A stretch of DNA of 64,000 bases from positions 41,816,751 to 41,880,750 of the forward strand of contig CM075942.1 of NCBI GenBank assembly GCA_038030265.1, given 5' to 3'. The translations under genes were made by a program, and so were the position numbers. The notes under the pieces are model-generated. The model was not told the origin of the DNA. It was given only the letters and a program-made list of their open reading frames with translations, and did not search any database. This DNA comes from Corythucha ciliata (lineage: Eukaryota; Arthropoda; Insecta; Hemiptera; Tingidae). How positions within the stretch are numbered: the stretch's first letter is position 1; every line of letters starts with the position of its first letter. This document shows positions 11,909-21,685 of this stretch, piece after piece.

Positions 11909-13137
11909 TAAAAGAGGTATCGAGGCAAAACACTCGCACCTCGTCTATTTGGCTCGACGCACTAGATCACATGACTCCTCTCTAACGCTGTCAACTTTTA
12001 GTCCCGACTTCACCACCACCCGACCACTCTCTCTTCCTTGATTCTTTCGATTCGGATCGGTGTGAATTGTGACGATACGCAAATATCTCGTCTTTCATTC
12101 GCAGCGTCACCTACTTCTACAGAAGTTTTTATGCCGTCGTTTCCACCCCATCCGTCAGTTTCATTCAACTTTGGCTTTGCTTCAATTATACCAAATATTG
12201 ACTTATCAAAATTTCATTCCCCGATACGAGTCCGAAACATCCAAGCCAATACCATGTTCATTTGCCATATCCTAGTTTTACGGTCGCAGCAGAGGATAGT
12301 ACCCCTCGACCAGATATTAGCTAAATTATCGATTTGAAAAAACCTCTTTCCCCTTGCCCTTAAAAACAAAAGCGCCGCGTTCAAGTACTCACGCAAAACT
12401 GCAGGTTTAGAACCCGCAAGTTTGCGGTGTGAGAGACAAAAGTCAAGAAAGAAAATATATACAAAAATATTTGATAGTTGAAAGATATGGTATCGTATAA
12501 AGATAAGTAAGAATAAACGCAGGAATAATGCATAAAGGGCTGGGGGGCAATAGCTTCACCCCTTTCTCGATACTTTTTGAACTCTCCATTGCTGAAAGAT
12601 ATCGGTCGATAAATTGATCGGAATAGCAAGAAGGGTAACGTTCATCTTGTGAAAATTGAAGGGGAGGAGGTGAGAGTTGAAAAAGTATGAGAAAATAGCA
12701 CACAAATAAGTGCCAAAGCGGCTTCTTAAAAATGTAATTATTCTCCGTGCTGGCGTGCCCGACCAGTTATTAGTGAAAGGTGTGTTTCTCTTTCTTTCCC
12801 TCCCTCTTAAACACATCAGCTCCTTCCCAAAGCTAGCCATGTTTGTTTCCGAAAGCCGCTTCACCACGGGCAGGTCTATCCTCGCACCCGTCAAGCCCCA
12901 CTATGAGACTGAGTGTCTTCCTAAATCCCTTCGAGAAGTATATATCTATTAATTGTGTCTTAGAGCGCCAGAGCGGTAATTATGTGTGAGCCTATAAATG
13001 TTGAGGCCTTAACCGTGTCAAAGCAATATTCAGTCGAATCATGGCTTCTCTATTGATAAGGTCGAATTCTGATGCTCGATCTTTGCTGCAAATGGGGTCT
13101 ATGATGAACAATAATGCAACCACTCACTCCATAATCA
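10997..13137. other. no gene recognised; long poly-A
   Basis: A homopolymeric A tract of about 37 bases lies at 11870-11906. It may be the tail of a decayed retrocopy, but nothing upstream of it could be recognised. Short frames on both strands look incidental. Confidence 0.5.
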
Positions 13138-13840
13138 AAAATTTCGCTCCGGCAGCTGGCGGTCGGAAAGAGTGCATTTCATTTTGTATACGGATACCCT
13201 AAGCCGTCCCAGAAGTAGTAATGTTGAGACCATGATTTTTTTCGTTTGTTTGACCCTCGCTCGTACTGTTTGCTGCCGGGTTTGTTTAAGCTGAACTTAA
13301 TGGGAATCAAAGGCTATTTCAAAATGGAATCATCATACCGAATATAATGCTCTGGAATCAACTGGTGATTTGTTGTGATTTTTTTACCATTTCAACCACT
13401 ATTTATTTTTTACCCCGGGGACATCGCCCCCTCCCCCTTGACTTTTTCAAAAAATGAAAATGAGAATCAAAGGCTAGTCAAACATGGAGTATACGTACCG
13501 AATATGATGCTTCTAGAATCAACTGGTGATTTTTAGTGATTTTTTGACGACTTCAAGCCCGATTTTCCCCCCCTCCACCTTGACCGATTTGGCCCAAATG
13601 CAATACCGACCGGTGTCTCATGACTACTGATTTTTGTGCCAAAGCGCGTTCCGCTAAACTAATTTCTTCGAGAGTTATCGTGCTAACAAGAAAACGGTCA
13701 TTATATATATATATAAATTCCGGAGACCACTGAATTCGTGTTCTAGAGGTTCTGAAACGTGAAAAAAACATGACATGACCCATGTTTGCCAACATCACGA
13801 CGAGACCAATAGTGCATTTTTCAGAATGAAATGCACTAAA
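13138..13840 (-). mobile_element. Helentron-like (HINE/DINE-1-type) element, copy 1
   Basis: On the minus strand the element runs from about 13840 to 13138. Near its start it carries AGTGCATTTCATT, and near its end the reverse complement AATGAAATGCACT. A GC-rich stem-loop (CCGACCGCCAGCTGCCGG) lies just outside the latter, and an internal TA microsatellite lies at about 13700-13715. Subterminal inverted repeats, a stem-loop at one end and an internal microsatellite are the known layout of Helentron-associated elements such as DINE-1. The same termini and middle recur at 41783-42650. There is no Rep/helicase, so it is non-autonomous. Confidence 0.6.
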
Positions 13841-15865
13841 AGGGCTCCATTCACGTACAGTGATTGTTATGTTTTCTATTCTACTAATTACTATGCTTCA
13901 TCTTTCACTTTCCTACTTATTCTTTCTCTTCGAGGCAGCTTCAAAGCGTCAATTGTTTTTTAATTATTTTCAAGACCGAGCCAGTGATTATTATCACAAA
14001 AACGGAACAAGCTGTTTTATAGAATAAAAAAAAAAAATTCTCACTTGCTTGGTACCCTTCGAGAAGAGCGGTGGTATTTTTATTATTATTCATATTTGTG
14101 CCGAATTGTCGTAATTTTGGACAAGTCGCCCTCGTTATTCTACTGGTCGGGTCTGTCGTCAGTACTTCGACATTAGCGTCATCCGGCATCTTCTATTTCT
14201 TCAAAATATCGGCGTTCGTTTCTTTTCTCGTCAAATCATCAAAGAGCTGCGATCGTCAAAGAGCGTCGTCGTCGGTCTCGATCAACTACGGATCAATTGC
14301 GATCCATACACCGTCGTTATCTTCTCGCGTTGCAATTGAGCAACACCTCCCGGTGAGGGAGTTCTATTCCTTGTCCATCGTCTGACATTTTCCAAGTTCG
14401 ATCACAAGTCTGGTAACGGTACGTTCAGTCTTAGCGGTAATAATCGTTGTATTCGTGTCTTAAAAATTTCACATTTATATGTCTTACAGCCAACGCCTGC
14501 GAAGCAGTCCTCACTAGAGTCTTCTCTTTTTTCTATTCTTCGTTTTCTTTTTAAATACATTTTTAGTCTCTCTTTTAAAAAGAGAGTGGTCCTCCACCTT
14601 TGAGTTTTTTATTATTTTTTCTCAAACCATAACAGTGATTACTGCGCGATAAATTTATACAATTAGGGTAGTAACATTGTTATATGTACATACAAGGCGT
14701 GCAATTGTACAAATTAGATACGTAGCCATAGTTGCCTACGTTATTGTCAGTCTACGTCCAAAACAAACCGGTTTCGCCTGTTCGGCGTCTTCAGTGTTTG
14801 AAAGTCTATTTATCCTACAATTATTTTTTATCCTACACGATGGTAAAACTTGATTTTGAAGCCGGAAAACAATTGACAAAGTACGTCATTGCCTGACCGG
14901 AGTAGAATTTCATTGTCTGACAGTTTAGCGAAGGTAAAATTTCTTTGTCTGACAGTTTATAGTTTCCGAATTGACCGATTCACGATGCAGCTCTGTTTCG
15001 CGGAATACGGGCTTATATCATGGATACACGGACGATTTGGTGGGAAGCAAGAAACACTTCGTAACTTATTAACTTGCTTTGTTTCGCACCAGACCATAGT
15101 TACATTTATGCGGAAAAGTATTTTTCTTTGATTTTTCCGGCGTGAACAATTTTCCATAGACACACGAAATCCTCTTCAGACTCGTTTTGTTCCAGTTCGA
15201 CTTTCGAATCACAATTGTTTTCATTCTTATTCATCGAAGGAAGGATGAAGACATACTGTACTGGGGGAGACACCACTCTCTGCCGCATGTGAAAGAGCAA
15301 AAAATAACCCCTAGCGTGGCCATAAAATGAATTCATATCTCCACTATTTAAATTTCTACGTGTAGGATAAAAAATAGTGTGTTCGCCACAGAAGTGAAGT
15401 AGTTTCCAAGCCTCGAGGACGGCCGAGCCGGAGGACGCCCGAGTGCCACATCTCCTCTCGTTTTGGAAACACCCACTTTACCTCCTAGGCGTACAATGTA
15501 CTATTTCTAGTACCTTTGTATGATAACATCATTTTCCTTGTATAAATGCAAGTAACTCGCTTCACAGCTGACGTTTTGCAACTTTTGACGATGGATCCGG
15601 GAAAAGCACACTCCTTTCTGCCAGGTCTAGATATGTTCGTCAAAAAATAACTATTTTCTGTGTCTTCTTCAGCTCCTCCAATTTGTGCGAAACGGAGATT
15701 TTACACTTTGCAATAAACGTCCACCCCCACTTGTCCACACTAAATCTGCGCCTATTGACTTCTCATGGACCGGAACAACTTCTTCAAAGTGCCGCTTTTA
15801 AAATTATTATGACCGTTTGTTAATTGGCAATTTTTTGGCAGAAATGACAATCTTTTTGCTGAATT
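13841..15865. other. no gene; one inverted pair and a short tandem duplication
   Basis: ATTTTTTATCCTACACG at 14824-14840 is inverted at 15359-15375, about 0.5 kb apart, which could be the ends of a decayed element. TTGTCTGACAGTTTA occurs twice at about 14913 and 14946 as a short direct repeat. The second ACCGGTTTCG motif is at about 14769. No recognisable protein. Confidence 0.45.
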
Positions 15866-15931
15866 GATAAGAGCATCTGGTGCGAAGCTAGGTGGTCATG
15901 GGTTCGAATCCCACCAGAGGAGCAATTTTTT
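15866..15931 (+). other. tRNA-derived SINE relic with B box
   Basis: GGTTCGAATCC at 15901-15911 is a perfect RNA polymerase III B box within a tRNA-like context and is followed by a T6 terminator at about 15926. There is no acceptor-stem complementarity, so it is not a functional tRNA gene. A similar fragment lies at 16640-16700. Confidence 0.5.
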
Positions 15932-16107
15932 CTCGGATCTCAAAACAAGTAAAGGAGTAAGTAATTTAATTTAAAGATTAATTTCTTTATTTTCCGCCTT
16001 CCCACTCCCTCGAATTCACTGTTGTGACTACGGTGGTGCGGTGAGGAGGGGAGTAATCCCCTAAATGTTAGTAGATAGGGTCATCCAAGCTCAATTATAT
16101 GTACTTT

Positions 16108-16133
16108 TATTCTATTCTATTCTATTCTATTCA
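16108..16133 (+). repeat. (TATTC)n microsatellite
   Basis: About five tandem TATTC pentamers. Confidence 0.9.
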
Positions 16134-16182
16134 TTTTATTAAATGCCAACACAAAATTAAAATGTTGAAAGTTGAATGAAAG

Positions 16183-16581
16183 TTCCGACAGCAGCCTGTC
16201 GGGAAAAGTGCATTTCATTCATGCGACAATCGAGTCAAACCTCATAAGTTAGAACGATATCAATCAATTATGAATGACATTTAGGCCGTGGTATAGAAAG
16301 TCAAAATCATCAAATCGTGTTTCTTTTTACCACAGGCCCCTTTTTTGGCACCAACTGAGGGGGAACAGAATGATGAAAATGAAAAATGAAACAGAGTCGG
16401 TTTGTTGCCTATACGATATGGGAAGGCGGACTCATATATCTATCTCTTATTTTATTTGCAATTAAAATCTTTCTCCCGGCCTAAATTTCATTCATAATTG
16501 ATTGATATCGTCTAACTTATGAGGTTTGACTCGATTGTCGCATGAATGAAATGCACTTTTCCCGACAGGCTGCTGTCGGAA
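16183..16581. mobile_element. 399 bp inverted dimer of Helentron-like 3' ends
   Basis: Both ends carry the same module in opposite orientation: a perfect 7 bp stem-loop (CCGACAG, loop, CTGTCGG) followed inward by AGTGCATTTCATT. The arms (about 16183-16287 and 16478-16581) are nearly identical for about 105 bp and enclose about 190 bp of spacer. The stem-loop plus AGTGCATTTCATT module is the one seen at one end of the elements at 13138-13840 and 41783-42650. This copy therefore has the stem-loop terminus at both ends, unlike the standard layout. Confidence 0.65.
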
Positions 16582-16639
16582 CAAAACTTTTTTCAGATTA
16601 CGTTAATTTTCAGATCAGTTGCATTAGGTTAAATGGTAT

Positions 16640-16700
16640 GTCACAATTTCACCATTGCGGAATGCGGAGTACCTGGGTTCGAATCCGAAACAATTTTTTT
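16640..16700 (+). other. second B-box-bearing SINE relic
   Basis: GGTTCGAATCC at 16676-16686 is followed by CAATTTTTTTT, matching the layout of the relic at 15866-15931 (B box then CAATTTTTT). No tRNA cloverleaf can be drawn. The two relics flank the foldback at 16183-16581. Confidence 0.4.
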
Positions 16701-16824
16701 TCAATTTTTTTTTGTTCCTCCCTTTTTGGCCCACCTCAGGATTTTTTACTCAAGATTTATTAGGCTGTAGGCAAATCAAATAAGAGAGACGGCCCAAAAT
16801 ACAATGTCAATGATATTTTTTGGT

Positions 16825-17271
16825 AATGGGGAACTTGCACATTTTTCAAAAGTTGGTGTTGCTTAAAGAGGGCTCTTCCACAAGTCTATTCCTCACATTA
16901 AACTTTGAAATCAGTCAAGGATGCTTTTTTAGAGAATTTTTAAAAATTTTGAGTGGGGGTTCGATTACGTAAAAACTTACTTATTGAAATGGATGATGCG
17001 GGGAAGAGGGGGTTAGACGAGTTTAATGGGGGGACATTTTTCATGTTATTTGTAAACAAACAATTTTAGAGTTCCCTCAAATGCTTCACAAGTAAGTATT
17101 TACGTCATTTCCCCTCGCACCATCCATCCTCTTCTGAAGAACTTTGAACCTTTTTTAAAAATCTTAAAACGCACCAATCGGGTTGCAACTTCCGTTGTTA
17201 TCCTTCAGTTCACGGGTCAAATCACCGGTATGCTTTTCTACCCAATCTGAGATTCATGCAAGTTCCCCATT
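16825..17271. mobile_element. 447 bp MITE, AATGGGGAACTTGCA family, copy 1
   Basis: The terminal inverted repeats are AATGGGGAACTTGCA and TGCAAGTTCCCCATT. The whole element recurs in the opposite orientation at 55095-55541 with the same length and very high similarity. The element appears to lack coding capacity. Target duplications are not obvious. Confidence 0.85.
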
Positions 17272-17289
17272 GGGTGGTCCAGTAGCGTT

Positions 17290-17746
17290 AATTTAATAGC
17301 TCCCCTCCGCCGAGAACTCCCCTGCCATATCAACGGATTTGGTTCAAAAGGGTCTCATACGAAAGCGCGTTCATTTTTCATCACTCGAGTTAATTTTGGG
17401 GCCAATTGCAGCAACAGCCGTGCGGTAGCGAATTTTCAACTAATTCAAACCCCTCTTTCACACCGTTCCCGTGGACCGATTCATCTGGATCACGAACTCG
17501 TCCGAGATATTCACGCTATTGATTTTTAGACCAAATTTGGTTGCCCTAAGTAAAAAGTTGCGACCGTGATCATGCTAACAAGCAAGGGACCATGTATAAA
17601 TATATATATATATAGCAAATCGAACCGACCTCGGATTCGTGTTCTAGGGGTTCTGAAACGTGAAAAAAAAGTATCACATCCCATATGTGCGACCATCAGG
17701 GCGAGACCAATAGTGCATTTTTTGAATGAAATGCACTAAAAAACAA
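17290..17746 (-). mobile_element. diverged Helentron-like element, partial copy
   Basis: The last 170 bases closely follow the corresponding part of the element at 13138-13840: ATGCTAACAAG, a TA microsatellite (about 17596-17614), GATTCGTGTTCTAG, GGTTCTGAAACGTG, then GAGACCAATAGTGCATTTTT and AATGAAATGCACTAAAA. Upstream similarity is weak and the opposite terminus is not seen, so it is an old or truncated copy. Confidence 0.55.
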
Positions 17747-17752
17747 ATGCTT

Positions 17753-19507
17753 ACAAAGTGACAACAAACAGATAACAGAAAATCACAGGTGCAAATCACA
17801 GATGGAAAAGAATTCTTCGACGCTGTATATGCATCGACGAAGCAACAGCTCCCTAACTCCTCTCCTGATATCCCCGCCTTTGAGATTTTTTAGGCGGCCC
17901 GGCAACGCGTTGTACAGCCTTACCCCCATCGACGAGATGCATGTTCGCTGAGTCACCGCGAGGCGACATCTGCGAGCCACAAGACGCTCTCTGTTTCACG
18001 TTGAATAGGCGTGCTCAGGCGCTACAAATTCCGCAAGAAGCTTCACGTACGATACCATTTCAAGGACATAGAGCGCCGGAAGAGTGAGTATCGCAAGCTC
18101 TGAAAAATGCGGCCTGCAAGAATTGCGGGAGTGAACACCACACATTATTCGTACCGCCGCTTTCTGTAATTTGAAGACGCGCGTCACGCTGGTCGAATTT
18201 CCCCACAGGAGAACGCCGTAAGAAAGATGACTCGCAAAAAAGGAGTAGTATACCATCCGCAGAACAGGAGCCGAGACGAGGCCCACAAGGCGTCGCATCG
18301 CGAAGAGACTGCGCGATAGGACCTTACACAGGTGCGTGATGTGCCCGGTCCAAGAGAGTCGATTATCCATGTAAAACCCGAGGAATTTTACTTCTGAAGC
18401 ACTGGTCGACGAGGAGGTCAGATTGAATGTCAGGTCCTGAGTTTTAGCTGCGTTTAGATGCAGACGATAGGCCACGCACCAGTCACCGATTTCGGAAGAG
18501 CATTGTTTCAGCAAACGTCTGCATCCCTCATCGTCACCATCCCGGCACATCACGGTAACATCATCAGCAAACAGGATAGTGTTGACGTTGCCTTTAGTTA
18601 AAGCGCGAGGTAAATCATTAATGAATTTCAAAAACAACACCGGACCCAACCGGGATCCCTGTCTGACTCCGAAATTTCTGCACTCCAGAAGATCAGATAC
18701 CTCACCGCCAAGTTCGCAATACTGACTCCAGCCGTTAAGGTAAGACTCAAGAAACCCGACAAAGAGAGGACGAATCCCATAATGCTGCAGTTTAGGCAAG
18801 AGAATTTCCACATTCACCGAATCGAACGCTTTAAATAGGTCAAACAGGCGCACGGACAACCGTTGCCTGGATTCGAGATGCTCGAGACAGTCATCAACAA
18901 GCTTTATGGCCCCAGCAGTAGTGTAGCGTCGCGTCCCTTGCGAAAGCCAAACTGATGGTCCGAGATAACCTTGTGCTGCTCGAGGAAGAAGACTATCCTC
19001 GAGAGGATATTGTCCTCGATGACTTTGGCCAATACAGGAATCATTGAGATGGGTCTGTAGCTATCGAGGGATGTCGCAGACGATTTGGGCAAAGGTATTA
19101 CCTTGGAGACTTTGAGAGAATTAGGGAACACACCAGCCACAAAGCAGATCCAAATAGATATCGCGTTTCGTTTCCAACTCAGATGTGATCCGAGAATCCT
19201 TCCTCATTCGTCGGTCATCAGACACTATCCAGGGGCAGCAGGCGTCCAATCCACTCGCAAGAAGGTGTAGGAAGAGTTCCCACTTTTGAAAGGGGTCTTT
19301 AATCTCGTAAATCCTAAGCCAAAGGCCAGGCTGAACCAGCCAAGAGGTGAGACTAAGCAGTCGGTTAGCTCCTAAATGACATTTTGGGGCCGACTTGCCA
19401 TTTTTAACTACAAGAGCTTGAAGACGCAACGTTATGTCGTGCGCTTTATTGAACAATTTCTGGCAAATAATCGCTAATTCACTGAAATTCGTAGTAGTGA
19501 AATGCAC
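17753..19507 (-). pseudogene. decayed non-LTR retrotransposon reverse transcriptase (CR1/Jockey-like)
   Basis: Read on the minus strand from 19507 to 17783. The pieces are in order: a linker segment (19507-19121); RT motifs SYRPISMIPVLAKVIE and HQFGFRKG (19140-18904); then the palm domain (18859-17996) with motif A DLFKAFDSVN, RQGSRLGPVLF, the catalytic box FADDVTVM and the LNAAKTQ and KFLGFYMDNRLSW signatures; and a C-terminal piece (17980-17783). The pieces are separated by two frame changes and one in-frame TGA at 17996. No endonuclease domain is present, so the copy is 5'-truncated as well as frameshifted. The family assignment rests on motif order and spacing. It is dead. Confidence 0.85.
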
Positions 19508-19530
19508 TCTATACGACAGCCAGCTGCCGA
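19497..19530 (+). mobile_element. Helentron-like 3' terminus fragment
   Basis: The sequence GTGAAATGCACT followed by a hairpin CGACAGCCAGCTGCCG matches the stem-loop terminus of the family (13138-13165, 41783-41815). It lies against the 5' truncation point of the LINE relic, while a terminus of the opposite type lies against the LINE 3' side at 17746. Confidence 0.5.
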
Positions 19531-20268
19531 AGCGTTATCTTCTGATACTTAGGTGAGCGTTCACATTCCAGTTCCGATTCACGGACCGCTCAGATGATTT
19601 GCAAGGTTTGTTTCAACTTACAGGTCAAAACAAGAGTTGGACTAACCCCTGACATTACACTCATATTTTGGAGGTGAATTTTACCCAACCCGTCCACCCC
19701 GTCCGTCCGAAACAACGGTGGCCGACGAGTGATAGATGGTTACTGTTTGATTCAGTATAATAAAAAGCTCTCTAACCCAAATGATTATTCGGCCAACTTG
19801 AACGAACTTGAACTGGCGTGGATCTATATGTAGAGTCGCTCTAAAGACTTAGTCCGCCGTCTACATCCCCGAAAATTGGAAAATACTACATTTTAGTAAG
19901 GAAAGCACCAAGTTTTGCAGACATTTTCTATGGACCAATTAGAAAGCTAAATGGGGTGAACTACCCCGAAACTACTCGGCAATGTGTGCCGAATGAATGT
20001 TTTTCTCAAAGAAATTAGTTAATTGCCAGTGAGAAAGATCTGAGTCGCGGTTCCACCAACTTTTCCTACACAAGGTTGGCAAATTGTTGCTTAGGGATAT
20101 AAATTATTTAAAAATGAATCTTGCACTTTTTCAGGATTTTGCAAACTGTAATGGTATCACAAAAGTATATTGAACAAGATTTGCCCGTCACGTAATCACC
20201 CGAATTTCATGAAATTTGGAAAATTGTCTCATTCTAGGCGTATAATGAAAATATTCTGTAGACGAAAC
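19531..20268. other. no gene recognised
   Basis: AT-rich sequence with no long frame and no inverted pair of note. Confidence 0.55.
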
Positions 20269-20598
20269 GATGCTACCACTTTTTTTTTGGTGGGGGGGGC
20301 GCCGGGCTTTTAACCCGGCAGGCGCCTAAGCCTCCATTGGGCTTCTACGCCATACCCAGATCTAACTGTGCATTTCACACCCGTACTTCGCGGGCGTTTC
20401 GGTCGGTGCGCGATTTGTTGAACGCGCACACGAAGCCCGTGTGGGCCAAGAACGCCCACACGAAGCCGCGTGTGCCGTGTCACAGCTCGCCGCAGCCTTA
20501 TAGTGTAATGGGCAATGGCTGGATTCGAACCCAGGCCCGCTGAGTTGCGAAGCGAGCATTGTATCCATTACACCATCGAGGCGCGCTGATCCTATCAC
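20269..20598 (-). mobile_element. tRNA-derived SINE, full-length, about 300 bp
   Basis: On the minus strand the head is tRNA-like: A box TGGTGTAATGGATAC (about 20575-20561) and B box GGTTCGAATCC (20531-20521). A GC-rich body follows, containing a near-repeat of GGCTTCGTGTG.GCGTTC. It ends in a GC hairpin (GCCGGGTTAAAAGCCCGGC) and a nine-A tail, read as T at 20280-20288. Imperfect 11-base flanks, GATGCTACCAC at 20269-20279 and GATCCTATCAC at 20588-20598, are a plausible target duplication (9 of 11 match). The acceptor stem does not close, so it is not a tRNA gene. Transcription would be by RNA polymerase III. Confidence 0.8.
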
Positions 20599-21374
20599 TC
20601 TAGAGAGGAAGGTTTTAGTGGGAGTTGAGGGGGAGTGCACGATGAAATCATACTAATTTGCTGTAATTCGGGTGAAAACAAAGGGAAAATGATGATTAAA
20701 CGTTTTTGTCTTTAATTCGATGATTGGGTAGAAGCATTTGCACCCTGGGAGCCGAGTTGTTGGGCTCATTTTGAGTATTTTCGCCAAGTGTAACCTCGGG
20801 AAATTTCCTCTAGGTGATCTCAGCAGATTCGGCAAGACTTCGGAGGTCGGTTGCCTAACCGATTTTGATTTGGATGCGTTGGTTGGTATTGCTGCTAATG
20901 GCACATGCATGGTCATTTCCCTAGAAATTCATAAGTATGCTTACGTATAGCATGCAGCTCAGTGCTTCTCGATTATTCTGTTGTTCTCGGTAAAAGGTTT
21001 GCTAAACGTTACCAACAAAGACCTCTTTCTCGATCTTCAACCCCCAAGTTGGGGATTTACTCAAACAAATTATTTTTAAATACCTAAATTAGTAGGCCCC
21101 CGATAGCAAGCAAACGTGACTCCTGTGTATTTCCCCTCGTGTTTTGGGAGGCCACGTATAAGTTTTTATTTATTTCATTCGGCTGACAATCACCAACTTC
21201 TTTATTCATTTATATCTTTGACAATTCAACCGAACGAATAACTGTTTGAGAAGAAGAAGAAACTGAACCCATGAAGGAGGGATGTGGGTTGAAGGTGGTG
21301 AAACCTACAGGAAGAGCGGTTAGTAGAGGGGAAGGTGGACCTTACGCGACGGCTCGGCGGTGGCAGCGGCGAGG
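20599..21374. other. no gene recognised
   Basis: A 70-codon plus-strand frame at 20738-20950 has a fairly even composition but no motif that I recognise. Composition becomes GC-richer towards 21340, ahead of the candidate promoter. Confidence 0.45.
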
Positions 21375-21412
21375 TATATAGCATTTAGAGTATTTCGTTC
21401 CCGGCAGTTCGG
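21375..21412 (+). promoter_or_regulatory. candidate RNA polymerase II core promoter
   Basis: TATATAG begins at 21375 and an initiator-like GGCAGTTCG has its A at 21406, 31 bases downstream, which is the canonical arthropod TATA-to-start distance. The local sequence is unusually GC-rich for this window. It lies about 200 bp upstream of the strong start context at 21609. Function is inferred from spacing only. Confidence 0.4.
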
Positions 21413-21608
21413 TCGGCGGCACTCGGGTTGATCGCGGGGACTGATGGCAAGAAAGGGTGGGGAGAACAATTTAAAAATGTATATGTAATAACAAAGCTGA
21501 AACGGAAAATTTTCCGGGGTTTGTATAGTAGAGAGACGGGTGAAATCAAACGGTTTCACTCTGCCTTTCTCAACGTAAAAATTCGGTTGAGAATGACCAT
21601 CGTCCACC

Positions 21609-21685
21609 ATGGCGACAGTCGCCGGTCTGTACGGCTTCGGAGAAGAGAGAAGTTACAAACAACGACACTGTCAAAGGGATGACAC
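21609..21685 (+). CDS. candidate first coding exon of an unidentified host gene
   Basis: The ATG at 21609 sits in an excellent start context (GTCCACCATGGCG) downstream of the candidate TATA/initiator promoter at 21375-21412. The frame reads MATVAGLYGFGEERSYKQRH and continues to a very good splice donor, GACAC|GTACGT, at 21685/21686, giving 25 complete codons and phase 2. The open frame continues to 21794 but loses any protein-like character past the donor. An upstream ATG at 21592 in another frame overlaps it. I do not recognise the peptide, and no second exon could be located in the following 3.6 kb, which would imply a long intron. The GC-rich 5' region, promoter, start context and donor agree, but no homology supports it. 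Confidence 0.35.

Noticed and set aside
11787..12041. Lysine-rich protein on the plus strand and phenylalanine-rich frame opposite
   Set aside because: Both are translations of a poly-A tract.
20510..20583. Functional tRNA gene on the minus strand (A and B boxes present)
   Set aside because: The acceptor and anticodon stems do not pair, and the sequence continues into a SINE body with an A-tail. Annotated as a SINE head instead.
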